Assembly: GCA_026018925.1 (NCBI GenBank)
Contig: JAKSZU010000007.1
Span: 100,298,860 to 100,362,859 of the forward strand
From: Tupaia tana
Taxonomy: Eukaryota > Chordata > Mammalia > Scandentia > Tupaiidae
Reading direction: 5' to 3'
Length of the DNA: 64,000 nt
The position numbers were made by a program, and so were the translations under genes. Of the stretch, positions 9,622 through 21,312 are shown in pieces. The notes beneath the pieces are model-generated. The model saw only the letters and a list, made by a program, of their open reading frames with translations, was not told where the DNA came from and did no database searches. Each line of letters begins with the position of its first letter. The stretch's first letter is position 1.

Positions 9622-12183
9622 GAGAGGGATTACGAAGACCCTCTGCGCAGACTTCACCTCCTGCCCCCCAGATCTAGATAGGAGCCAGGACAAGCCAATC
9701 AGCAACCGACTGTACCTGAGCTCTGAGTGACCCCATTCAGGGATCACAACCACCAGAGACCCTCTGCCCGGACTTCACCCTCCCGCTCCCCAGATCTACC
9801 TCGGAGCCAGGTTAGAGCACCCTATTCTCTCTGTCTCTCTCCATCTCTATTTTTAATACATATGTTTTAAAATGTTTAAACTTCTTTGCTCTCTGCCGCT
9901 CTTCTGTCTTGCTAATCCCTACCTTTCTATCCCCTATAGGGATGGGACAAGCCAATCAGCCGCCATCTATATTTGAGTTCTGAGTGGCCCCCCCTTTGTG
10001 CTAGCGCGGTTTTCTCTTTTTGACACAAATTTTTTTTTAAATTAATTTTGTCTTTTTTTCTCTCTTCTTTGTTTTTTTTTTTTTTGATTCTTTATCCTTT
10101 TCTTTTTACCTTTCTCACTCTTCTGTTCAGTGCCCACACAGTGATTTTTCTAGACAAGTCTAGGTGCTCAGTAGTCAAATATCTGAATACTTTTAGAGTC
10201 AGATTAATCCTCAATTTTCATTGAATGAGCTGTGCAAAGGAAGAAAAATGGTACTTTTTAGAAACTGCAGTTCACCTCCATCTGTATTCCACTGAATGCT
10301 CAGACTTAAATCCAAAAACTAGGAAAAAGATATATAGCCCATCAGATGACCAGACACCACTGCAGAGGCACAAGAAAGATGAGAAACCAAGAAAATATCT
10401 CTCCGCTAAGGGAAAAGAATAAATCCTTTACCTCCACAGAGAATACAAGGAAACTTATGGAAATATTAGATAAAAAAATTTAAAATATTCCTCTTGACAC
10501 AGCTAACAGAGATGCAAGAGAAGAGAGAAAACAAACTCCAGAAGATGTAGGAGAAAAGAGACGACGAGTTCCAGGAGGTAAGAAAGCTTTTCCATGAGCT
10601 GAAAGAGGAAATACACACCATAAAACAGAATCAAACGGAACTGTTAGAGATGAAGGCTGTAATTCAGGAAAACAAAACCTCCCTTGGAAGTATTAAAAGC
10701 AGATTAGATCATGCAGAAGATTAAATCTCAGATGCAGAAGATAGAACCTCTAACCTAAAAACATTCACCAAGCAGACTGAGAAAATAACCCCCCAAAATG
10801 AGAATAATATACAAATAATACTAGATACCATTACACGCCCAAACATCCAGATTACTGGTAACCCAGAAGGTGAAAAAACTAAAGGCATTGATAACCTATT
10901 TCAGGAAATCCTAGAAGAAAACTTTCCAAACCTAGAGAGGCACTCAAATATTCAGACTCGAGAAATACAAAGGACCCCACATAGAATCCACCCAAGATCT
11001 TACCCCAGGCACATCATAGCCAGATTGACCAAAACCACAGACAGAGACAAGATACTAAAATTGGCAAGAGAGGAACGTCAAGTTACTTTCAAAGGATATC
11101 CCATCAGGCTAACAGTGGACCTCTCGTCGGAAACAATGTGAGCAAGGAAAGAATGGGAAAATATATTCAAAGTGTTGAGAGAAAAACAATTTCAACCAGG
11201 AATACTAAAAGACAAAAAACATTCTCAGATAAACAAAACCTGAAAGAATTTACCAACACTAGACCAGCTCTCTAAGAAGTGCTGAAGGGAGTGCTACACC
11301 AGGAAAACTAAAGTCAGACACACAGAAATAAGAGCACAAAAAGCAACCAAGGGAATGGCCAGCCTAATGGTAGGGACAAGTCCAGAGTCAAATGTTAACT
11401 TCCAGAGTTTAAATGGAAAGATCAGACCATAGTAACACTGAAATTTCAATAGAAGAGAGATTAATTACATGAGTTTGAACTAGTAAAAAGGAATTTTTTT
11501 TTGACTTTAGACTAAAACATTACTGATTTTCTTTAATAGTTTGTTTTCCAGATTTAAGGATTTTTGTCTTCTCTTGAACTGCTGATAGGTTCATCTACTT
11601 ACTATTTGAACTGAATCCTACCCTTTTTCTGGCTTTTAAGTTTTAAACAAATGTCTCAATATTTCTTGAGTTTGATCTATTAAAACTAAAACTATTTTTC
11701 TTGAAAGAAAAAATGCATTAAAAATAACTATTAATACCTATTTAATGACTACAGTAAGCTATATATCCCCAGTGAGGTGCTACTTTATAGGATGTTCACT
11801 TTACTCTCTGAAGTTTACACCTAAAGTCAGACATGTGTTCATAGATATGTATATATTAGCTGTGCTTGCTAATGAAAGTTTTTAAATTAAGATCTTTAGT
11901 GAATCAATAAAATGTGAAAAAAAAAAAGGCATGGAAAACATACCAGAAATAGTGTGGCAGAAGCAGGGGAATTGGCAGAGGGAGAGAGGTAGGGAATCAA
12001 GGGAGGGAAAAAGGCAAAATATAAGAAACAAGAAATATAAAATTATTTGTTGACGATAACATGTGGTAATATCCTTGATTGAACCAATATACAATGTATT
12101 CTGGATGGAAAAATCTCATTTTGTATACTGGGTTGATGTACAGTGAGTGACTGTAAATAAATAAGTTAATTAATTAATTTTTT
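9622..12183 (+). mobile_element. Half-L1 (HAL1-like) retrotransposon, copy A
   Basis: A near full-length plus-strand element. The 5' UTR begins with two related units (GACCCTCTGC...CAGATCT...GGAGCCAGG, at 9635 and 9757), followed by pyrimidine-rich sequence. A decayed ORF1 starts near 10225 (MSCAKEEKWYFLETAVHL), with a coiled-coil region and then the C-terminal domain near 11030-11290 (KILKLAREERQVTFKGYPIR). After ORF1 comes a noncoding 3' region of about 0.85 kb ending TGTAAATAAATAAG. No ORF2 sequence (endonuclease or reverse transcriptase) is present. It is flanked by AAAACGTTAA (9612-9621) and AAAATGTTAA (12184-12193), a target duplication with one CpG transition. It sits inside copy B. 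Confidence 0.88.
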
Positions 12184-12193
12184 AAAATGTTAA

Positions 12194-14082
12194 AAATTCT
12201 TTGCTTAAGACTTAAAGCCAAGAAACAGATTAGGATTCTGTTCAAACAGTAGGTACATGACTCTACTGGCAGCTTAAAAGAAGACAAAAATCTCCAAATC
12301 AGGAAAACAAAGCATAGAAGAAAATCAGTAATGTTTTAGTTGGAAGTCATCAAATTTTATTTTACCAGTTCAGTCTCCTGTACTTAACCTATCTTCTGGT
12401 GTGGTCCGATCTTTCCATTTGTGTTCTGAAAGATAATATTCATCTCCAGATCTGTCCCTACCATTATGGATGGACATTTTCTTAGTTGTTTTTGTGCTCT
12501 TATTTCTGTGTGTCTGTATTTAGTTTTTTCTTGTTACAGTACTCCCTTCAGAACTTCTTGGAGAGCTGGTCTGGTGTTGGTAAATTCAGGTTTTGTTTAT
12601 CTGAGAATGTTTCTGTCTTTTCTTCCCATATGTAGGATAATCTTGCTGGGTATAATATTATTGGTTAAAATTGTTTTTCTCTCAAAACTTTGAATATATT
12701 TTCCCATTCTTTCCTTGCTCGCATAGTTTTCTCGCATAGGTCCACTATTAACCTGATGGGATGTCCTTTGCAGATAACTTGACATTTCTCTCTTGCCAAT
12801 CTCAGTGTCTTGTCTTTGTCTGTGGTTTTGGTCAATCTAGCTCTAATGTGTCTTGGAGAAGATCTTCTTGGGTTGATTCTATTTGGAGTCCTTTGTATTT
12901 CTTGAGTCTAGATCTCTGAATACCTCTCTAGGTTTGGAAAGTTTTCTTCCAGGATTTCATGGAATAGATTATCAATGCCATTATTGATCTCTTTACCATC
13001 TGGGATACCAATTACCCAGATGTTTGGACATTTAATGTTATCTAGTATTTCTTGTATATTATTCTAATTTTGGGGGGCTATTTTCTCAGTCTTCGTGGTG
13101 GATTTTTCTAGTCCAGTGGTTCTGTCTTCTACATCTGATGTTCAATCTTTTGTATGATCTAGCCTGCTTTTTTAATACTTTCAAGGGAGGTTTTGAGTTC
13201 CTGTATTACAACCTTAATCTCTATCAGTTGTTTCATTTGATTTTTTTTTTTAATGGTATTTCCTCTTTCAGATCATGCAAGAACTTTCTCACCTCCTGGA
13301 ACTTATTGGCCCTTTTCTCTTGCATCTTCAGGAATTCACTGTCTGTCTTCTCTTGCATCTCTGTTAGCTTTGTCTCTGTAAATATTCTAAATTCTTTATC
13401 AGACATTTCCATGAGCTCCATTGTACTGTCTGTGGATGAAAAGGAGTTATTCTTTTCCCTTGGGGGAGAGGTATTTTCTTGGCTTCTCATATTTCTTGTG
13501 CCTTTGTGGTGATTTCTGGTCATCTGATGGGTTATACATTTCTTCCTAATATCTTGAAGTTCAATCTGAGTATTCGGAGGCGTGCAGGAGGAGGTGATCT
13601 GCAAACTCACTGTCGTTCCGTTTTTCTCCCTTTGTGCAGCAGATTCACTGGGAAATAAAGAACATTCTGACCCTAACAATACTGAGATGTTTGATTTTGG
13701 TTCACTTAGACCTGTCTAGACACTCAGTGCGTGGAGGATGAGCAGCAAAGTGGTGAAGTTAAAAGAAAAAGGGAAAGAAAACATAGAAAGGGGGGAAAAA
13801 GAAACACAAAAAAACTTTAAAAACATGTTTATTTTAAAAATCAAAAAATGAAAACTGCATGGCACACAAGTGTGCCACGCAAAAGAACTAGTTCCAGCTC
13901 CAATAGAATCTTTGCTTCTCCTAGATGGGAGAAAGGAAAGGTGAGAATTACCAAGAAAAAGGAAGATCTAAAAGCCAGGAAAATACTTAACCTTAAAAAA
14001 TTAAAAAAAAAAAAAATAAAAAGACAGAGAGCAGGATATAGGGGGGCCCTACCCACTTGTGGGTAAAGTCTCAGCAGAAAGA
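12194..14082 (-). mobile_element. Half-L1 copy B, main part (U6 chimera body)
   Basis: A minus-strand element reading from the U6 end through partial 5' UTR (13740-14080) and an ORF1 with an open frame of 148 residues at 13233-13679 (MSDKEFRIFTETKLTEMQEK, EVRKFLHDLKEEI). The C-terminal ORF1 domain follows, decayed, near 12600-12900, and then 3' UTR. It stops abruptly at 12194, where copy A was inserted. The rest of its 3' UTR lies at 9537-9611. No ORF2 is present. Confidence 0.87.
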
Positions 14083-14187
14083 AAATATGGAACACTTCAC
14101 AAATTTGCATGTCATCCTCAAGCAGGGGCCATGCTAATCTTTTCCATATTGTTTCAATTTTAGTATGTGTGCTGCCGAGGTGAGCAT
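14083..14187 (-). pseudogene. U6 snRNA pseudogene, 5' part of a U6/half-L1 chimera
   Basis: The minus strand reads TGCTCACCTCGGCAGCACAC, then ACTAAAATTG, GATTAGCATGGCCCCTG, AGGATGACATGCAAATT and GTGTTCCATATTTT. This is essentially full-length U6 snRNA (about 105 nt) with scattered substitutions. The U6 end passes straight into half-L1 5' UTR sequence on the same strand. Its 5' end is bounded by GAGGCACATTTTA, which recurs at 9524-9536. That is the signature of a template-switch chimera made by L1 reverse transcriptase. It is not expected to be a working U6 gene, because no upstream proximal element or TATA box is recognisable. Confidence 0.93.
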
Positions 14188-14200
14188 GAGGCACATTTTA
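14188..14200. repeat. Target-site duplication of the U6/half-L1 chimera (right copy)
   Basis: GAGGCACATTTTA directly abuts the 5' end of the U6 pseudogene and is identical to 9524-9536. Confidence 0.85.
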
Positions 14201-15002
14201 AGCAAAAGCTCATTCCAGTACTAAGTTCATTATATCTCATGGTCAATTACTGCACATTCTGAAAAATTTGCATTTTGGCCTTGAGAAAAATTCTTTAGAT
14301 CAAATTTTCTCAACTATGGAAAAAGAAAAATAATTAGAACCTGACAGGTAAATAATAAAACTCTTTAGTCAGACTTCCTGGGTTTAAATATGGCTTTTCT
14401 CTCAGTATTATAACTTTAGGTAAGCTATTTAACTTGGCTAAGTTTCTCCAGCTATAAAACAGGGATCCATCATCACAGCAGCTATCACAGTGTTCTCGAA
14501 AACTTAACGAGACAATCTGTGTTAACTATGTAGCTAGCACACAGGAAAGGGACAATTAGTGTTATTATTACTTGCCTGTTTTTCAGATATGGCATTGAAT
14601 AAAAAAAATACAAAGTAGTTCTCAATAACGTGGAACATATTACCATGCTTAAAGTTCTAAGAAGCTCATTCTGCTTAAGATTCTTTTATTCAAAGTAGCT
14701 AGAGTGTTTGCCGAACTAGGCCAGTTCACAAATGATTAATTAACTACTTATAAACACTAAAACATGGCTCAAATGCTTCCACTTTGAACAGTGCTGTGAC
14801 GTGACTGCACTGGGTCACAGGCACAGGGGATCTGAGGTTGTTACAGATCAGGTAAGTGCTGATTTTTTCCCCAATATGGCTCAGTTTTGAAAAGCATTTT
14901 GTCAAAAATAATTACCAATGTTTTATAACCTTTTGGGATACCAAAGATACCTTTTTTCCAATTGGCAAAACTGTGCCATAAAGTGAAAAAAACAATTCCT
15001 AC
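14201..15002. other. Unique intron sequence
   Basis: AT-rich and free of young repeats. Nothing is recognised except the donor side of the possible exon at 15003-15122. Confidence 0.5.
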
Positions 15003-15122
15003 CTGACCCGTCTAGGCTGGCTCCATGCTCCAGTGGGGTTCTGGGATACAAGCCAGTCCCAGCAGCCTCCATGGGCTGCTCTCACTCTGAGCAGGAGCCA
15101 GCAACTTATGACTTCAGGGGAC
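15003..15122 (-). other. Candidate 120-nt cassette (possibly poison) exon in the DCAF6 intron
   Basis: Minus strand: acceptor TTTTTTTTCATTTCAG|GTCC after a strong pyrimidine tract, and consensus donor GGGTCAG|GTAGGA, giving 120 nt. Joined in DCAF6 phase after the 23372 exon it would meet a TAA after four codons, so inclusion would truncate the protein. Another frame is open (SPEVISCWLLLRVRAAHGGC). There is no similarity I recognise. This is a prediction from splice signals only. Confidence 0.25.
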
Positions 15123-15314
15123 CTGAAATGAAAAAAAAGAGCAGGGCTTAAAATCAGTCTCACACTGATGCCTCTGACACACATAAACGGCTCATTCAAA
15201 ACCCTGAATGTTAATAACCTTAAACAGCCATAATGGGAAGGCATTTTCTTCTGAAACAATTTTTCCCTCTCTCTCCATTCCCCCTTTTACTAAAGAGAGC
15301 TAGAAACTAATTTA

Positions 15315-17480
15315 TTTGGAAAAAAAAAAAAAAGGTTAATCTCAATTTGGTCTGTAATTGCACAAAGCCTCATAAGAATCCCATTTCTGGTGCAAGGCAA
15401 CAGATACTATTATATTACTGAACTTATGCAAATAACCATTCTGCCACAAAATAAGAATGCTCACAAATATTTTCCAATTGTAAAGGGGTCAGGAAGGGAG
15501 AAAAGTTTATGTTTCAAAATTATTTAACAAATTGCTGAACCCAACAACTCAAAAGAAAACAAAAATCCTTAAATCTGGAAGACAAAGCATGGAAGAAAAT
15601 CAGTAACATTTTAGAAAAAAGTCACAGAATTTTATTTCACCAGTTCAGTCTCGTGTAAACTCTTTGGTCGAATTTGCAGTGTTACTGGGGTCTGACTGTT
15701 CTGTTAACATTCAACATTACTATTGATATTTCAGAACTTGTCCCTCCCATTAAGTTGGCTTTTTCTTGGTCATTTTTGTTCTCTTATTTGTCTGTCTTTA
15801 GTTTTCCTGGTACAGTACTCCCTTCAGAACTTTTCAAAGAGCTGGTCTGCTGCTGGTAAATTCTTCCAGGTTTTGTTTATCTGAGAATGTTTTTATCTTT
15901 TCTTCCCACATGAAGGATAATCTTGCTGGATACAGTATTTTTGGCTGAAACTGTTTTTTACTTAATACTTTGAATGTACTTTCCCATTCTTTCCTTGTTT
16001 GCACTGTTTCCGATGAGAGGTCTGACGTTAGCCTGATGGGATATCCTTTGAAAATAACTTGATGTTTCTCTCTTGCCAATTTTAGTATCTTGTCTCTGTC
16101 TGTGGTTTTGGTCAATCTGGCTATGACGTGCCTTGAAGATCTTCTTGGGTTGATTCTATGTGGGGTCCTTTGTATATCCTGGGTCTGGATATTTGAGTGT
16201 CTCCCTAGGTTTGGAAAGTTTTCTTCTAGGATTTCATGGAATAGATTATCAATGCCCTGATTAGTTTCTTTACCTTCTGGGATACCGACTATCCGGATGT
16301 TTGGGCGTCTAATGGTATCTAGTATTACTCGTATATAATTCTCATTTTTAGGGGTTATTTTCTCAGTCTTTTTGATAAAATTTTCTAGGTCAGATGTTCT
16401 ATCTTCTACATCTGAGATTCATCTTTTGCATGATCTAATCTACTTTTAATACTTTCAAGGGAGGTTTTGATTTCCTGAATTACAGCCTTCCTCTCTAACA
16501 GTTCCGTTCAATTCTGTTTTATGGTGTATATTTCCACTTTCAGCTCATAGAAGAACTTTCTTACCTCCTGCAACTTGTTGTCTCTTTTCTCCTAAATCTT
16601 CTGGAGTTTATTGTCTCTCTTCTCTTGCATCTCTGTTAGCTGTGTCACTATGAATATCCTAGAATCTTTATCTGACATTTCCAGGAATTCCATTGTATTG
16701 GCTGATGAAGGGCTGTTCTTTCCCCTCGGGGGAGAGATATTTTCTTGGTTTCCCATATTACTTGTGCCTCTGGTCATGACCAGATTTCTGGTCATCTGAT
16801 GGATTATGCGTTACTTCCTACCTTCTTGGAGTTGATTCTGAGTGTCAGAAGTGTGCGGAAGAAGGCCTGCAATTTTTCTGCAGTACTGTTTCCCTGATCC
16901 TTAGCAAGCAACTGCACTTTTGTCAATGGAACTGGATAGTACAAAGGCCTCACAGTTTCAGGGCAATAGGGGCACATGGGCTGAGCTGTGGGGTTTAAAG
17001 TATTCAGATGTTTCCCTACTGTGCACCTAGACCTGCCTAGACACTCAATGTGTGGAAGGTGAGAAGCAAGGTGAGAAACTCAGGTAAAAGAGAAGAAACA
17101 AAGGGAAAAAGACAAAACAACAACAACAAAAAAAATCCTAAAACAATGAAAAGGGAAAAAATTTTATTAAAGAAAGGCACAAAAAATCAGAACTGCACGC
17201 TGCACGAAAGGGGCAGGGAAAGCCCATCAGATGCACATAGATTCTGAAATTAGCAAGAGAAAGGAGAGGTAAGAGGCAAGAGACCCTACCTACAGGTTTA
17301 TAAACAAAAACAAAAAACACACATATAAGAGAGAAAAATTCCAAGAAAAAGGGAGAGAGGAAGAGATAGAGACAGAAAAAAGGCAGAGACCACCGTACCT
17401 TGCTTTTTGCTGGGTGTTGGGCCAGAAGGAGGCGTTTGGGGCAGAGGCTTTTTCCGGGTAAAAGGGGTAAGGACATAATG
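15315..17480 (-). mobile_element. Half-L1 copy C
   Basis: A minus-strand element with 5' UTR (17050-17480) and an ORF1 N-terminal region near 16592-16795 (SSANTMEFLEMSDKDSRIFI). The C-terminal ORF1 region lies at 15834-16115 (DRDKILKLAREKHQVIFKGY, KTFSDKQNLEEF) with frameshifts. Its 3' UTR differs from copies A and D after about 15510 (minus strand reads GGAAAATATTTGTGAG), a tail shared with copy E. It may end at the A/T run near 15320. No ORF2 is seen. Confidence 0.83.
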
Positions 17481-18208
17481 GGAAGACTTTCTGAAGTATA
17501 AATGAAAGATGCTATATGTAAGTAGTACATAATTATGTGTACCGCTCTCCCTAAAAGTATAAAAACTTTATATATATAATACGCATAATCTATCCTTATG
17601 CCAGCTCTATAAATTATGGTGGACCACACTATCTAAAAAATTTTAAAAACTGGGAAATTTAGGCATAAAATAGCAAAATAACAGTCATCCAGTCACAGGG
17701 CCAGAGACAAGAATTCAGCCAACCCATGCAGTGATGTGATGAAGGCCAATTTATCCATTCATAGTAGTTTTAAAACATTACTGAAAGATTTTTCTTTATG
17801 AGTTATAGAGTATTTTCTAAAAGTCTAGGAAATGAACTACGGTCCTATTTCCTAACAGTCTAGAAAAAACATACTTCTTAAAAACTAAATAAAGTAAAAA
17901 TAATCTTCAATAATATATTCTAACTTTGAAAAATTATATTTTGGGAAATTAATTCTGAAGAATTATCATTCATAGGTGCTAAGGATTCTTTTAGGTCAGT
18001 AGTTTTCAAATTGGTCCTCCAGGAGCAGAGGAGCCTTTGGCGGGAGGAGGAGAGGCAAACGGGTGAGTGTCACTTCTCATCTTTCTTCATGGCAAAACCA
18101 TGACAGTGCCACTTTGACACATTTTATATCAGAACTTCCACATTAAGACTGATGAAGAGTTTACAGCTGAAAAAAAGATAAAGTCACTATTTAAACATCT
18201 TGTAACAA
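17480..18208. other. AT-rich intron, no recognised feature
   Basis: AT-rich sequence between half-L1 copy C and a SINE. A short GC-richer patch at 18010-18060 may be a remnant of an old repeat. Confidence 0.45.
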
Positions 18209-18449
18209 CTATTTTTTTTAAAGAGATTTTTGCTGTAGAGTATGTGTGCTTGCTGTAGAGAGAGAAAATGAAAAATCACTCCCCAGGAGGGGTGGCTATA
18301 CCACAATTCCTTCTCCATTCTCCTCTTGGGATTTGGGGCATGCATGTACAAGTGCCCAGTGTGAGTTTCAAGCCAGCAGGTCTAGGACTCGAACTGTAGT
18401 TGACAATGTGGGAGTCCAGCACCTTAATCATACACCACCTGCTGGCCCC
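18209..18449 (-). mobile_element. tRNA-derived SINE, old type 1
   Basis: T-rich end, reversed tail TTTTGCTGTAGAGTATGTGT and reversed head CCACCTGCTGGCCCC. Confidence 0.88.
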
Positions 18450-18721
18450 TAACATCTATTTTATATAGCGCATTTTAAACAATAATTTGAAACTGAAGGC
18501 AATCATCTGGAACCTTTGAGTAATTTCTTAGTCCTCAATTGTTAAGAAATATCAGCAACTCAACAGCTAATACTCCATCTGGGATTATTGTTAACGAGCA
18601 TCGGAACAGTTCCCATTGATCCCACTAGACGTGCAGCAATTTATACAATGTGGCTTGATTCACATTTTGAAAAAAGTAAAATGTCTGCCAATGTAATTCA
18701 GAAATTACTTCTGTACTTCTT

Positions 18722-18991
18722 TTTTTCTTTTTTTTTGGAGAGATTTTCGCTATAGGGCGCATGCGCTCCCCAGACAGATAGAGAGAGACGTTAGAGACAA
18801 AAAGCGAGAAATCACCCCCCAGGGGGGATGGCCACGCCGCAATCCCTTCTCCACCATTCTCCTCTCGGGATCTTGGGCACGCACGCACACGCGCCCGGCG
18901 TGAGTTTTAAGCCACCGGGTCCGGGACGCAAACCGCGGTCGACTATGTGGGAGTCCAGCGACATAGCCATTACGCTAACTGCTGGTTCCCC
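18722..18991 (-). mobile_element. tRNA-derived SINE, type 1, young, with target duplication
   Basis: Full length and close to consensus. CTTCTGTACTTCTT flanks both ends (18708-18721 and 18992-19005). Confidence 0.93.
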
Positions 18992-19379
18992 CTTCTGTAC
19001 TTCTTAAAATTTTTTGGTTTCCAGGTCATAGTAATGTCTCCTTTGAAGACCTCATACCCAAGAAACTTTAACAGGGAAGAAGACAGCAGAGATGTCATTT
19101 CTTGGCAGCAGCATCACACGTTGATATTCTAAAGCATGGGGTAAGGGGGAGATGTATTTTCTATACATGAAAATGCACATTCTTCTACGGGTGATAAATT
19201 AAAATCTAGAATGCGAACTCTGGTTCTTTCAGTACTGGCCATCAGGAGTAATATCTATCATGAGTATGGATTCATGTCCACAATTCATGCACACAAATCT
19301 GCACTTAATCATTACATATAAGACAAAGTTTTAATAACTGCTACTCAGTTAAAATCTCTCCCTTATTAAATTTCTTTTT

Positions 19380-19516
19380 TTTTAAATAATTATTTATTTT
19401 ATTTATTCATTCATTTATTTTTTAGTTTGAGCAGAGAGAGACAGAGGGTGAGAATGAGAGGAAGAGGAAGTGAGAAAGCAAGCCACCAGGTTTAGGACTT
19501 GAACCGTGGTCGGTCA
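19380..19516 (-). mobile_element. tRNA-derived SINE, type 2, head replaced at a sharp junction
   Basis: Body GAAAGCAAGCCACCAGG and box B (GAACCGTGGTCGG) are present, but the head stops at 19516, where CpG-rich sequence starts. Confidence 0.82.
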
Positions 19517-19730
19517 GAAAGCAGCTCTAGCAACTGACGCGGGGCGTGGTATGGGGTGGACGTAGCAGGACCGCGGGAGAGCCGTGTCAGAAGTACAGGA
19601 CACACGTGAAGGACTGCGCCCGCCAGGGAGCGAGCCGCCTACGCTGGGTGGTCTCCCTAAGGTCCCCCAAGGTCCACACGGGCCACATCGAGAGTGCTGC
19701 TGAACAAGGTCGACTCCTACATTCTCACCG
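19517..19730. other. CpG-rich unique stretch joined to a truncated SINE and the 44-bp array
   Basis: GC-rich sequence unlike its AT-rich surroundings begins at a sharp junction with a type 2 SINE that has lost its tRNA head (19380-19516). It contains GCGCCCGCCAGGGAGCGAG and GGTCCACACGGGCCACATCG. I cannot identify it. It could be the 5' part of a retroposon or an old promoter remnant. Confidence 0.4.
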
Positions 19731-20145
19731 TTGATCACTGCACCGTCTCTGCTCCACCGCCCACGTGCTCACCCGCGGCCACTGTGCCCTCTCTGCTCCA
19801 CCGCCCACGTGCTCACCTGCGGCCACTGCACCGCCTCTGCTCCACCGCCCACGTGCTCACCCGCGGCCACTGCGCCCTCTCTGCCCCACCGCCCACGTGC
19901 TCGCCGGCGGCCACTGCGCCCTCTCTGCCCCACCGCCCACGTGCTCGCCGGTGGCCACTGCGCCGTCTCTGCCCCACCGCCCACGTGCTCGCCCGCGGCC
20001 ACTGCGCAGTCTCTGCCCCACCGCCCACGTGCTCGCCCGTGACCACTGCGCCGTCTCTGCTCCACCGCCCACATATCTCACCCGCGACCACTGTACCGTC
20101 TCTGCTCCACCGCCCACGTTCTCACCTTTGACCACTGCAGTGTAT
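19731..20145 (+). repeat. 44-bp GC-rich minisatellite, about nine copies
   Basis: Copies begin at the CACGTG (or variant) positions 19762, 19806, 19850, 19894, 19938, 19982, 20026 and 20070, spaced exactly 44 bp, with one last 45-bp step to 20115. A unit reads CACGTGCTCACCCGCGGCCA then CTGTGCCCTCTCTGCTCCAC then CGCC. Because 44 is not a multiple of three and the unit lacks stops, long open frames appear in every phase on both strands; these are repeat artefacts. The array directly follows a CpG-rich stretch. Confidence 0.95.
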
Positions 20146-20463
20146 CTACTCCACTGCAGCTTTTCAGAGCACTAGAAACAGACCGGTCACCAAAATCTAC
20201 TCAGAATAATACTTAAGAGTTGCAAGACAACACTTTATTTCACAGAGACCATAAAATCAACCCAAAGCTTTCTGATGCTAAGAAGAACTTGTTTCAATTC
20301 AAACTGATGAACCAGATATGAAAGACTGGTGCCTCTCAAAATATTTTCTAATGTACATGTCTTTTTTGCTAACACAGACATCTTTGTTTTATAACCAATT
20401 CACTTTAATACTTGGTGTGTTATCTGATAAATTTTGTTTTTTTAAAATATTGTATATGTAGGG

Positions 20464-20719
20464 GGACCAGCAGTTAGCGTATGGCTATGTCGCTGGATTC
20501 CCATGTAGTCAACCGCGGTTCGAGTACTGGATCCAGTGGCTTAAACTCATGCTGGGCGCTTGTGCGTGTGTGCCCAAGGTCCTGAGAGGAGAAAGGAGGA
20601 GAAGGGATTGCAGGGTGGCCCCCCCCCCCCCCCGGGGGGGTGATTTCTCACTGTCTCTCTGGCAAGTGCACGTGCCCTATTGAAAAAATAAAAAAAATAA
20701 AAAAAGAAGAAGAAAAAAA
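20464..20719 (+). mobile_element. tRNA-derived SINE, type 1, with target duplication
   Basis: GGACCAGCAGTTAGCGTATG, box B GGTTCGAGTAC and a C15/G7 run replacing the usual CCCCCCTGGGGGG. ATTGTATATGTAGGG lies on both sides. Confidence 0.93.
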
Positions 20720-20807
20720 ATTGTATATGTAGGGACATCTTTTTATTGGTTTTTATGCTTCAGGACTTCATGATTTTTCTCTTTTTTACTTTTAAAACAC
20801 TCTGGCT

Positions 20808-20975
20808 GGGGCTGGCAGGTGGAGTGGTGATTAAGTGCTGGTTTCCCACATGGCTGGCTGGGGTCTGAGTCCCAGACATGGCAGCTTGCTTTCTTACCCT
20901 CTCTCTCTCTGGTCAAATAATAATAATAATAATAATAAATAAAATTAAATAATCCTTTAAAAATAAATAAAATAT
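20808..20975 (+). mobile_element. tRNA-derived SINE, type 2
   Basis: GGGGCTGGCAGGTGGAGTGG to CTCTGGTCAAATAATAATAA. AACACTCTGGCT and AACACTCTAGCT flank it. Confidence 0.88.
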
Positions 20976-21067
20976 AACACTCTAGCTTGAGTTTATATAG
21001 CACAAAATCATAGCAACATGTTTTATTATTAAATGTTGTTATAATTTGACCGAAGTAATTACTGTTT

Positions 21068-21312
21068 TATTTTGATTTTTTTTCTCATAGGGTGTATGCG
21101 CTCACCAGAAGCAGACAGTGAGAAGGAATGTGAGAAATTACCTCCTGAGGGAAGAATGTCCATGCTGCAATTCCTTCTCCATTTTCCTCCTGTGATTTTG
21201 GGTATGCATGCACATGTGCCCGGCATGATTTTCAAATCACCAGGTCTGGGACTTGAACTGCGATCAACCCTGTGGTTGTCCAGAACCTTAATCACCCTGC
21301 CACCTGCTGGCT
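21068..21312 (-). mobile_element. tRNA-derived SINE, old type 1
   Basis: Reversed tail TCATAGGGTGTATGCGCTCA, middle CATGCTGCAATTCCTTCTCC, reversed head CCACCTGCTGGCT. Confidence 0.85.

Noticed and set aside
13841..14194. A 117-codon minus-strand frame over the U6 area.
   Set aside because: It is a chance frame through the U6 pseudogene and half-L1 5' UTR.
19694..20175. Long overlapping open frames on both strands (up to about 145 codons).
   Set aside because: They are produced by the stop-free 44-bp tandem repeat; the frames shift against each other as 44 is not a multiple of three. No start context or splice signal.
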